Assembly: GCF_001293775.1 (NCBI RefSeq)
Contig: NZ_LGLN01000008.1
Span: forward strand, 1 to 33,174
From: Pseudomonas syringae pv. cilantro
GTDB taxonomy: Bacteria; Pseudomonadota; Gammaproteobacteria; Pseudomonadales; Pseudomonadaceae
DNA: 33,174 bases
Direction of reading: 5' to 3'
In this document: in pieces, positions 8,118 through 15,951 of the stretch
How the letters are laid out: every line of letters begins with the position of its first letter
How positions within the stretch are numbered: the first letter of the stretch is position 1
The notes under the pieces: model-generated
Seen by the model: only the letters and a program-made list of their open reading frames with translations
Told to the model about the DNA's origin: nothing
The model's database searches: none
Position numbers and translations under genes: made by a program

Positions 8118-10715
8118 ATGATTAATCCAGATTTGCAGCAACTCGTTAACGCCCTTGATGTACCCACTCGCAAAGAACTTGAGAGCACCGCAGAACGCTG
8201 CGTGTCCAGAGGCAGCAGCAAGATTCTGGTAGATGATTTGCTGTTTGCCCTCCTTGAACGCCCAGAAGGAATGCTTGCCCGCGCTCTGCTTGACTCAAGT
8301 GTTTCAGCTGCGGAGTTTGCAGGTTTGCTGTTTCCGCCCATCGAGCAATGTGCGGATTGTAATCCGGTATTTTCCAGCGAACTTGTTCAGTGGCTTCAGG
8401 ATGCCCTGTTGATTTCTACGCTGGACCTGGGGCAAAGCCAGATTGATCAGGCGGCGCTGATACTTGCTTTGCTGCGTCATCCATTGCGGTACGCGGATCG
8501 GCCGTACCAGCCATTGTTGGCGAAGATCAACATTGAACGTTTTCGCGATTATGCGCTTGCTGAACAGGTGTCCGGTTTGGCGAGGCAAACGGTTTATCAA
8601 GGTGAATCCTTGCTCGAACGCTTCACTCATAATCTGACACAACAGGCCAGAGGCGGTTTGCTGGACCCGGTGTTGTGTCGCGATGACTGCATACGCCAGA
8701 TGATTGACATCCTGGCTCGACGGCGCAAGAACAATCCGATCGTGGTCGGCGAAGCGGGTGTCGGCAAGACTGCTATTGTCGAAGGACTGGCGCTGAGAAT
8801 CGTGCAAGGAGAAGTCCCTGATCTTTTGAAAGACGTCGAGCTGTTGTCGCTTGATATGGGATTGCTTCAGGCGGGTGCCAGCGTCAAGGGTGAGTTCGAA
8901 CGCCGTCTGAAAGGTGTCATTGACGAAGTCAAGTCATCGTCGACGCCGATCATTCTGTTCATCGATGAAGCCCATACCCTTATCGGGGCCGGCGCCCAGG
9001 CAGGCACGGCGGACGCGGCCAATCTTTTGAAGCCGGCGCTGGCGCGTGGGGAGCTGCGCACGATTGCAGCGACCACCTGGGCCGAATACCGGCAATATTT
9101 CGAAAAAGATCCTGCGCTTGCACGTCGTTTCCAGCCGGTTCGTGTGCTGGAGCCCACCGTAGAGCAGGCCATCACCATCCTGCGCGGGCTCGCCCCGACC
9201 TATGAGCGCAGCCACGGTGTCTATTTACGTGACGACGCAGTCGTTGCCGCTGCCAGGCTATCGGCGCGTTACCTGTCTGGACGACAGTTGCCCGACAAGG
9301 CAGTCGATCTGCTTGATACCGCCTGCGCCCGAGTGCGCATCAGTCTGGTGGCGGTTCCCGAGCGGCTTGAGTGTCTGCGAGGCGAACTGGCTGAGCAACA
9401 GAGGCACTTTGACGCAATACAGCGTGATGTCGATGCCGGCATGCGGGTTGATGCCAATGTTTTGAAGACGTTGTCTTCGACTATCTCAGGGATAAAGACC
9501 CGGGCAGCCGGGCTCGAATGCGCGTGGGCTGGCCAACAGGCACTGGCTAATCGGCTGCTTGATCTGCGTCGGCAATTGGCCAGCCGAACAGTGCAGCAGC
9601 ACGCTGCGCCTGTCCGGGCCAGTGAGTGCACGCAGGCACTGCAGTCAGAATTGGCCGAGGTTCAACAGGCGTTGGTCAGCACTCAGATCAACGACTGTCT
9701 GGTGAGTTACGAAGTCTGTCCACGGCTGATCGCGGAAGTTGTGCACGCCTGGACGGGCATCCCGTTATCTCAGCTGGTGCAGGAGCACAGTCTCAGAATT
9801 GCCGGTTTCTCATCCGGACTGCGTTCGCGCATCCGGGGTCAAGAGCAGGCGATGCAGGCCATCGAAAGATCCGTAAAAGCATCGGCCGCGGGTTTGAATG
9901 CGCCCGGCGCGCCGACAGGTGTATTCCTTCTGGTCGGGCCCAGTGGTGTAGGCAAAACCGAAACAGCTATCGCGCTGGCTGATCTGTTGTACGGCGGCGA
10001 GCGCTTTCTGACCACCATCAACATGTCCGAGTTTCAGGAGAAACATACTGTCTCCCGCTTGATCGGTGCGCCTCCCGGCTATGTTGGCTATGGCGAAGGC
10101 GGCATGTTGACGGATGCGGTTCGACAAAAGCCCTACTCAGTGGTTCTGCTCGATGAGGTGGAAAAGGCTGATCCGGATGTAATGAACCTGTTCTATCAGA
10201 TCTTCGACAAAGGCATGGCCAACGACGGGGAGGGCAGGGAAATCAACTTTCGCAATACGCTTATCCTGATGACATCCAACCTGGGCAGTGATGTTATTCA
10301 TGCGAGTTGCCGAAATGGACGCCGCCCGGATGCAACAGAGCTGGAAGCAATCATCAAGCCGACACTCACTGCACATTTCAAACCGGCATTGCTGGCCAGA
10401 ATGCGTGTCGTGCCTTATTACCCCGTTGACGGTGCAGTGCTGCAGGAATTACTTGAGCTGAAGCTGAATCGCCTTGGGGAAAGACTCGAAACCCGTGGAC
10501 TGACGTTCAGTTACTCGCAGGAGCTGGTAAGTCATCTGCTGGAACATTGTACCCAGGGCGATAGCGGCGCCAGGCTGATTGATCATTTGCTGGAGTCGTG
10601 CCTGACACCGCTCATCACAAACCGTCTGCTCAGTGCCATGAGCACTGGCGATGTCGTTTCCGTCGTTCATGCAACGCTGGATGGTTCGGGCGGAATTGTC
10701 TGTGAGTTCGAATAA
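8118..10715 (+). CDS. clpV: ClpV (TssH), sheath-recycling AAA+ ATPase
   Basis: The 865-residue protein has the ClpB/ClpV layout: a Clp-N domain (about 1-150), a first AAA+ module with Walker A GEAGVGKT (211-218) and Walker B FIDEAHTLIGAG, a middle coiled-coil domain (about 400-520), and a second AAA+ module with Walker A GPSGVGKT (607-614) and Walker B VVLLDEVEKAD. ClpV pulls TssC out of contracted sheaths so the subunits can be reused. The N-terminal domain is closer to ClpV than to ClpB, and the T6SS context settles the assignment. All ATPase motifs are intact. The sigma-54 activator gene starts within two bases of its stop. Confidence 0.93.
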   Translation: MINPDLQQLVNALDVPTRKELESTAERCVSRGSSKILVDDLLFALLERPEGMLARALLDSSVSAAEFAGLLFPPIEQCADCNPVFSSELVQWLQDALLISTLDLGQSQIDQAALILALLRHPLRYADRPYQPLLAKINIERFRDYALAEQVSGLARQTVYQGESLLERFTHNLTQQARGGLLDPVLCRDDCIRQMIDILARRRKNNPIVVGEAGVGKTAIVEGLALRIVQGEVPDLLKDVELLSLDMGLLQAGASVKGEFERRLKGVIDEVKSSSTPIILFIDEAHTLIGAGAQAGTADAANLLKPALARGELRTIAATTWAEYRQYFEKDPALARRFQPVRVLEPTVEQAITILRGLAPTYERSHGVYLRDDAVVAAARLSARYLSGRQLPDKAVDLLDTACARVRISLVAVPERLECLRGELAEQQRHFDAIQRDVDAGMRVDANVLKTLSSTISGIKTRAAGLECAWAGQQALANRLLDLRRQLASRTVQQHAAPVRASECTQALQSELAEVQQALVSTQINDCLVSYEVCPRLIAEVVHAWTGIPLSQLVQEHSLRIAGFSSGLRSRIRGQEQAMQAIERSVKASAAGLNAPGAPTGVFLLVGPSGVGKTETAIALADLLYGGERFLTTINMSEFQEKHTVSRLIGAPPGYVGYGEGGMLTDAVRQKPYSVVLLDEVEKADPDVMNLFYQIFDKGMANDGEGREINFRNTLILMTSNLGSDVIHASCRNGRRPDATELEAIIKPTLTAHFKPALLARMRVVPYYPVDGAVLQELLELKLNRLGERLETRGLTFSYSQELVSHLLEHCTQGDSGARLIDHLLESCLTPLITNRLLSAMSTGDVVSVVHATLDGSGGIVCEFE

Positions 10716-10716
10716 A

Positions 10717-12243
10717 ATGGTGTCGCCCTTGAATGCACTGCAGGATCCGTTGAGTGATGCGCAGACACTGATTTCGCATTATTCACGCCTGGCACGGTCA
10801 GCCAACAGCCAGTCGCTGCTACATGATTTCGCGATATCCGCTGCTGAACTCAGTCACTGTGAAGCGAGTCAGCTTTTTCTGTTCGATGCTGGCCGAAAAT
10901 GCCTCGGTCTTGCGGCTGAAGCCATGGATGGCGTCGTTCTGAACAAAACACAAAAGAGTTCTTTGGATGACTACGGCGATCAGCCTTTATTACAGTTCAG
11001 CCTGCTTCAAAAAGAGATCGTCAGCATTGCGCACATCGATGACAGCCTTTATGACACCGGCTTTTTGCCAGCCCATGTAAAAAAATGGAAATCACTGCTG
11101 TGCATGCCGTTGCTTGATGGCGATCAGTCGCCTCAGGGGCTGCTGGTCTGTGTGAGCCAATATCACAAGGAACTGCGCGGTTATGCCGAAGCGGTAAGTG
11201 CGTTGGGCTCGTTCGTCATCTCGCAATTGTCCCTGCTCGAGCTATCGGAAAAGCCGACAGACCCTTCGCGCCCCTCGCGCAGGCGCCGTTCACAGACGGC
11301 ACAGTACGGTCTTATAGGAAACAGCGCCGCGCTGAGCCGCACCACCTATCTGCTGAGCAAGATTCTGGACAGCACCTGCACCGTGTTGCTGACCGGCGAG
11401 ACGGGGACAGGCAAGGAAATTGTGTCACGCGCGATTCATGAGCACGGACCTCGTCGCGAGAACGCGTTCGTTGTGCAGAACTGCGCAGCGTTTCCAGAGG
11501 CGCTTCTGGAAAGTGAGCTGTTCGGCTACCGCAAAGGCGCGTTTACCGGGGCCGATCGGGATCGACACGGTCTGTTCGATACGGCCGATGGCGGTACGCT
11601 TCTGCTCGACGAAATTGGCGATATGCCCATGCTTTTGCAAGCCAAGCTTTTGCGCGTACTGCAGGAGGGAGAGATTCGCCCGCTGGGCTCTAACACCGTA
11701 CGCAAAGTCGATGTGCGAATCATTGCGGCCACCCATAGGGATCTGCCGACGCTGGTTGCAGAAGGGCGTTTTCGTGAAGATCTTTACTACCGGCTTGCTC
11801 AGTTTCCCATTGAGCTTCCTCCTCTGCGTCAACGTACTGAAGACATTGAGGTACTGGCCCGGCACTTTGCCGATGAGGCCTGCTTTCATTCAAATCGCGC
11901 TGCGGTGCACTGGTCAGAGGCCGCGTTACAAGCGCTGTCCAACTATGCCTTACCCGGTAATGTTCGCGAGCTGAAAGGGTTTGTCGAGCGCGCAGTACTG
12001 TTGTGTGAGAACGGCGAGTTGACACCGGAACACTTTCCTGTCCCCGCCACTGTCAGCGACCCCGTGTGTTTGACGCTGCGTGAGCGTATGGAGCAATTCG
12101 AGCGCAGCGTGCTGCTCGAGTGCCTGAGCGACAGCGGAGGCAACCGAACTCGTGCAGCCCGTACTTTAGGTGTGTCGCGACGCACCCTGCTGTATCGCCT
12201 GGCGCATTTGAAGGTCGCTGCCCACTATGGACGGCGCCATTAA
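10717..12243 (+). CDS. sigma-54-dependent transcriptional activator of the T6SS (VasH/Sfa type)
   Basis: The 508-residue bacterial enhancer-binding protein has three parts: an N-terminal GAF-like sensor region (about 20-180), an AAA+ domain with Walker A GETGTGKE (about 227), the sigma-54 contact loop GAFTGA (about 273) and Walker [13 protein letters not shown], and a C-terminal Fis-type helix-turn-helix ([20 protein letters not shown]). No receiver domain is present, so it is not a two-component regulator. Its place after clpV matches vasH of Vibrio and sfa2 of P. aeruginosa, which activate hcp promoters. Likely targets are the sigma-54-like sites near 828-843 and 1059-1072. The start is uncertain: ATG 10717 is chosen, GTG 10702 is an in-frame alternative overlapping clpV with a somewhat better ribosome site. 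Confidence 0.88.
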   Translation: MVSPLNALQDPLSDAQTLISHYSRLARSANSQSLLHDFAISAAELSHCEASQLFLFDAGRKCLGLAAEAMDGVVLNKTQKSSLDDYGDQPLLQFSLLQKEIVSIAHIDDSLYDTGFLPAHVKKWKSLLCMPLLDGDQSPQGLLVCVSQYHKELRGYAEAVSALGSFVISQLSLLELSEKPTDPSRPSRRRRSQTAQYGLIGNSAALSRTTYLLSKILDSTCTVLLTGETGTGKEIVSRAIHEHGPRRENAFVVQNCAAFPEALLESELFGYRKGAFTGADRDRHGLFDTADGGTLLLDEIGDMPMLLQAKLLRVLQEGEIRPLGSNTVRKVDVRIIAATHRDLPTLVAEGRFREDLYYRLAQFPIELPPLRQRTEDIEVLARHFADEACFHSNRAAVHWSEAALQALSNYALPGNVRELKGFVERAVLLCENGELTPEHFPVPATVSDPVCLTLRERMEQFERSVLLECLSDSGGNRTRAARTLGVSRRTLLYRLAHLKVAAHYGRRH

Positions 12244-12291
12244 CTGTTGATTGACACTGCTTGTCTGGTTCTTTTTCTGGAGACTTTCGCA

Positions 12292-12432
12292 ATGAATGTT
12301 CATGGGTGGCGCATTTTGTTTTCTGTGCTCGCGACGCTGGTATGTCTGGTCGGATGCAGTGGTCATTTCAAATTCAGCGACGATCAGTATCGAGCCTTGG
12401 GGAACCCGGAACCTTTCAGTCACAACCGATAA
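12292..12432 (+). CDS. 46-residue putative lipoprotein in the T6SS operon
   Basis: This small gene has a good ribosome site (CTGGAGAC) about 9 nt before ATG 12292. The product has a short positive N-terminus, a hydrophobic stretch and a lipobox LVGC, with the acylated cysteine at residue 22. The mature peptide is only about 25 residues (SGHFKFSDDQYRALG and a tail). A serine after the cysteine favours outer-membrane sorting. It is separate from TssJ, which is encoded further down. I cannot name a family. It may be a small accessory of the membrane complex, but its function is unknown. Confidence 0.6.
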   Translation: MNVHGWRILFSVLATLVCLVGCSGHFKFSDDQYRALGNPEPFSHNR

Positions 12433-12462
12433 ATATGACAATAACTATAAAGGAATCTTCCC

Positions 12463-13251
12463 GTGAATCGGCCATTCAATACAGACCGTCTGACAGGACT
12501 GGAACAGGCGTGTGGGACAGTCGGTGATCTTGCCGCTTTTATTGGCGATGACCCTGATGCCCGGCAAGTTCAAGACTGCGCAGGTGTTGAAGGTGATTAT
12601 TTATGCTTGCCGCAACTCATTGCGTCACCCATACCCGCTGTAGCTCGCCAGCGTGAGGAACATTCGGACGCGTTCTGGAAGCAGTTCGGTGATGCGCTGG
12701 GTGTCGAACTCACTTCGGTTGATCTTGTCACTCGCGAAGCGAGCGCTATAAAAGTTGCCCGCCTGTTCAAGCGGTGTCTGGACGGGCTGCAGCAGAGTTT
12801 GAAGATACGCAACGAGATAACGGATGAACTGTACGCGGACCTCTCCGACGTTACTCACCCTGATGTCAGTGGTGTCGAGTCTGCGACGGGCGAGACGCTG
12901 ATCCACAGTCTGCTGACCGAGGAGCCCCGTCATCTCCTGACTGAAGAAACCATTGCTCGCGCCTTTCGTGAGCTGCAAGCCCATGAGACCGCGATGCTGG
13001 CAGGTTGCAGGGTGATGGCGCAGGCAACGCTCGAGCGTTTTTCACCGCGCCAGCTTGGCTGGCAATTCGAGCGTGACCGTGGCAGGCCGTGGCTACTGAC
13101 CGATGGCCGCCGGTGGCGTGACTATGCACGACACCATCACGATCTGCAGCGGAGCGGCCAGTGGGATGAACGCCTGCTGACCCACAACTTCGCGCCTGCT
13201 TATGAACAACAGTTTCGTCTGATCGTCTCTTTTCACCAGGATATTAAGTAA
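12463..13251 (+). CDS. TagH/Fha-like T6SS protein lacking the FHA domain
   Basis: The 262-residue product resembles the C-terminal domain of T6SS FHA proteins (TagH, ImpI, Fha). The block AFRELQAHETAMLAGCRVMA followed by ATLERFSPRQL (about residues 165-200) and the end FAPAYEQQFRLIV are the family signatures. The usual 100-residue phosphothreonine-binding FHA domain is missing: the protein begins with an unrelated stretch rich in Asp and Gly. The start is GTG 12463, with AAGGA 8 nt upstream. It lies where fha2 sits in H2-type clusters, and no PpkA/PppA-type kinase or phosphatase gene is present in the window. The stop overlaps the tssJ start (TAATG), so the two are translationally coupled. 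Confidence 0.7.
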   Translation: MNRPFNTDRLTGLEQACGTVGDLAAFIGDDPDARQVQDCAGVEGDYLCLPQLIASPIPAVARQREEHSDAFWKQFGDALGVELTSVDLVTREASAIKVARLFKRCLDGLQQSLKIRNEITDELYADLSDVTHPDVSGVESATGETLIHSLLTEEPRHLLTEETIARAFRELQAHETAMLAGCRVMAQATLERFSPRQLGWQFERDRGRPWLLTDGRRWRDYARHHHDLQRSGQWDERLLTHNFAPAYEQQFRLIVSFHQDIK

Positions 13252-13751
13252 TGACCTCCATGATTATTTATTTCGCTCGGCGAATTGGACTGTTGCTGTT
13301 GCTCTCGCTTGCCGGTTGTTCGACGCTTTCGCCTTATTCCACGCAAACCCGTCTGGACATCAGCCTGGGTGCCGACCATCAGCTTAATCCTGATTTGAAT
13401 GGCAGGCCTTCACCGATTGTATTGAAACTGCTTGAGCTCAAACGTCCGGTGACGTTCGGGAACATGGATTTCTTTTCTCTTTATCAACGCGCCGATCAGG
13501 TACTGGGCGATGACCTGGTGGCCACTGAAGAGTTTGAACTTCGTCCCGGTGAAGTTCTTGAGTTGAAATTGAGACTGGCCGAGGGCAGCCATTACATCGG
13601 TGTGCTGGCTGCGTATCGAAACTTGCCGCAAACCCAGTGGCGTCAAATAATTAAAATACTCCCCAGGCAGCAGAATCGGACCGTGTTCGTGCTGGGTGAG
13701 TCTGGCCTCTATCAGGCAAACAATCAGGCCAGCGCAGGGAATCCGACATGA
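13251..13751 (+). CDS. tssJ: TssJ, outer-membrane lipoprotein of the T6SS
   Basis: The 166-residue product has a lipoprotein signal (RR, hydrophobic core, lipobox LAGC with Cys 23) followed by a TssJ/SciN-type beta domain (LKLLELKRPVTFGNMDFFSL, then a hydrophobic conserved end AAYRNLPQTQWRQIIKI). TssJ anchors the TssLM complex to the outer membrane. ATG 13251 overlaps the preceding stop; ATG 13260 is an alternative. It overlaps tssK by four bases (ATGA). Length and motifs are normal for the family. Confidence 0.9.
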   Translation: MTSMIIYFARRIGLLLLLSLAGCSTLSPYSTQTRLDISLGADHQLNPDLNGRPSPIVLKLLELKRPVTFGNMDFFSLYQRADQVLGDDLVATEEFELRPGEVLELKLRLAEGSHYIGVLAAYRNLPQTQWRQIIKILPRQQNRTVFVLGESGLYQANNQASAGNPT

Positions 13752-15079
13752 ATTCACACAAGGTTATCTGGCAGGAAGGCATGCTGCTGCGTCCGCAACA
13801 CTTTCAGCACAATGATCGTTATTACGACCATCAACTAAGAGTGCGTACACAACTGGCAGGGCCCTACCACTGGGGTTTTACCGCACTGGAAATTGATCCG
13901 CAGTTTCTGAGCTCGGGACAGATCGTGCTTGCTCAGGCCTCGGGCATCTTGCCGGACGGCAGTATCTTCGACATACGCGACCGTGACAGGCCGCTGGCAC
14001 TGGACATTCCTGCCAATACTTCAAGCATATCAGTGTACGTTGCGTTGCCGATCGTGGCTGGCAACTGCATTGAGGCGCGCAGTCAGGAGCAGGCTGATGT
14101 CGTGGCGCGTTTCAGCGCTTACACCGTCAGCATTCTGGATTCAAACGCGGGGGAAGAGAGTGCCACGCCGGTCTTTTGTGCGCGTCCGGAATTTCGCTTG
14201 CTGCTCGGTGAACCCGGTGGCGAGCACGCTTACGCGATGCTCAAGTTGTGCCATGTTCTGAGTTGCAGTCCGGACAAGGCAATAACGCTGGACACGGATT
14301 TTTCCCCCACATTCATCAGCGCGGGCGGATCTCGCTACCTGATGTCCTGCCTCAAAGAGGTGGTCAGTCTGCTTCGCCATCGAGGGGATGTAATAGCCGA
14401 ACGTATCGGTGCGCATGGTCAGGCAAGCGGGGCGCAAGTGGGCGACTTCATGATGCTGCAATTGATCAATCGCAGCGCGCCGCTGCTTCAGCACTACCTC
14501 AACATCAGGCATGTTCACCCCGAAAAACTGTACAGGGTCTTGCTATGCCTGTTGGGTGAATTGTCGACATTTGCCGATAAGAGCAGACGACCCCGGCTTG
14601 ACGGCGACTACCAGCACAGTGATCAGGGTGCGACGTTCCTCAACGTCATGCTCGCCATTCGACAGATGCTTTCCATGGTGCTTGAGCAGCATGCCCAGGA
14701 GCTTGAGCTGCAAGTCAGACAGTATGGCGTTCTGGTTTCCCCACGGGTTGACCGCGAGCTGTTGGGCGCCGCCTCGTTTGTGCTTGCAGCCCGCGCGCAG
14801 TGCGATGCGGAAGAGCTACGCCTGCGGCTGCCTTCGCACCTCAAGGTCGGGTCTGTGGAAAGTATCCGCGAGCTGGTTGCGCTGCATCTGCCGGGTATCC
14901 GCCTGACGCCCTTGCCGGTAGCACCACGGCAGATTCCGTTTCATGCCGGCAAGACCTATTTCATCCTCGACATGCATGAGCACGAGCAAGCCGAAATCAA
15001 CAAATCCGGAGGGTTTGCCTTCCACGTCTCAGGTGAGTTTCCCGGACTTGAATTGCAGTTCTGGGCGATCAGAAATTGA
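13748..15079 (+). CDS. tssK: TssK, baseplate-to-membrane-complex connector
   Basis: The 443-residue protein starts with the family hallmark VIWQEGMLLRPQHFQ at residues 5-19 and continues through the usual receptor-binding-protein-like shoulder and neck regions. TssK trimers link the baseplate wedge to the cytoplasmic parts of TssL and TssM. The C-terminus (FAFHVSGEFPGLELQFWAIRN) is typical. The gene overlaps tssJ by four bases; tssL follows at once. It appears complete. Confidence 0.93.
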   Translation: MNSHKVIWQEGMLLRPQHFQHNDRYYDHQLRVRTQLAGPYHWGFTALEIDPQFLSSGQIVLAQASGILPDGSIFDIRDRDRPLALDIPANTSSISVYVALPIVAGNCIEARSQEQADVVARFSAYTVSILDSNAGEESATPVFCARPEFRLLLGEPGGEHAYAMLKLCHVLSCSPDKAITLDTDFSPTFISAGGSRYLMSCLKEVVSLLRHRGDVIAERIGAHGQASGAQVGDFMMLQLINRSAPLLQHYLNIRHVHPEKLYRVLLCLLGELSTFADKSRRPRLDGDYQHSDQGATFLNVMLAIRQMLSMVLEQHAQELELQVRQYGVLVSPRVDRELLGAASFVLAARAQCDAEELRLRLPSHLKVGSVESIRELVALHLPGIRLTPLPVAPRQIPFHAGKTYFILDMHEHEQAEINKSGGFAFHVSGEFPGLELQFWAIRN

Positions 15080-15093
15080 ACAGAGCGACCGAT

Positions 15094-15944
15094 ATGCAAA
15101 ACATTCGCGGTGAAAACCCCGTTGTCTACGGACGGAATACGACCCGCCCGGAAAGCGACGGATTCACAGACATCGATGACACGAACCTGTTTGAGGGCTT
15201 GCAGGAGCGATTGCTTTACAGCGCTGCGCAGACTCCAGACAAACCACTCATTGTGCATGTCAATCCGCTCGTTGCTGCGGCGAGTGAATTGCTTGCGCAT
15301 GTGTCAAGGCTGGCTGCGATGGATGGCGTCGGCGATATCCACCTTTTGAACGTCAAGCTGTCAGAACAGGTGAAGCATTTCGAGGCCGAAGCCAGGCGGC
15401 ACTCAATAGAAAGTGATCATCTGCTGGCCGCTCGTTACGTGTTGTGCACAGTGGTGGATGAGGCCGTATTGAACACCACTTGGGGCAGCGCGAGCGACTG
15501 GTCGAAGATCAGTCTGCTGAGTCGCTTTCACAAGGAAACATTCGGCGGCGAGAAATTCTTTCAACTCCTCGAGAAGCTGTCCGCTAATCCGATCAGGCAC
15601 TTGCCGATGCTGGAACTGATGTACCTGTGCCTGGCGCTCGGGTTCGAAGGGAAATACCGCTCGAATCGCCGGGGTGGCAACGAGCTGGAGGACATCCGCG
15701 ACGCCCTTTACCGACAGATACGGCACTTGAGAGGCGATGTGTCGCGAACACTCTCACCCCATTGGCAGGGCGCAGGATCGTCGAGCATCAATAACTGCGC
15801 ATCGCCCCTGTGTGGTTGGTCGTGCTGTTCACCCTTATCTGCCTGAGCGTGCTGTATTCAGGGTTCGCCTGGGTGCTCGGCGAGCAACGTGAAGCTGTCC
15901 TCAAGCCCTTCCAGTCGGCAGATCTGACGGTGTTTGAGCGCTGA
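15094..15944 (+). pseudogene. tssL: TssL (DotU/IcmH-like), frameshifted before the transmembrane anchor
   Basis: The first frame encodes the cytoplasmic helical DotU domain (LLYSAAQTPDKPLIVHVNPL, YVLCTVVDEAVLNTTWGSAS, FEGKYRSNRRGGNELEDIRD), then turns into non-family sequence and stops at 15846. The lost end continues in another frame from about 15797: LRIAPVWLVVLFTLICLSVL and YSGFAWVLGEQ, ending at TGA 15942-15944. That piece is the single C-terminal membrane helix and short periplasmic tail. A one-base loss after AATAAC (about 15790-15796) would restore the frame. TssL binds TssM in the inner membrane, so a shifted product would lack its anchor. ATG 15094 is a likely start; TTG 15076 is an alternative. 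A sequencing error is possible; no classical slippery site is visible. Confidence 0.85.
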
Positions 15945-15951
15945 TCCTGAA

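Noticed and set aside
12251..12280. Sigma-70 promoter before the small lipoprotein gene
   Set aside because: TTGACA is present but nothing like a -10 box lies 16-18 nt downstream.
12401..12431. Possible HrpL (hrp box) promoter, GGAACC followed by CACAACC
   Set aside because: The second element is not CCACNNA at the right spacing, and the site lies inside the small lipoprotein gene.
15780..15846. Programmed frameshift in tssL
   Set aside because: No canonical slippery heptamer or strong downstream structure was seen; mutation or sequencing error is more likely.
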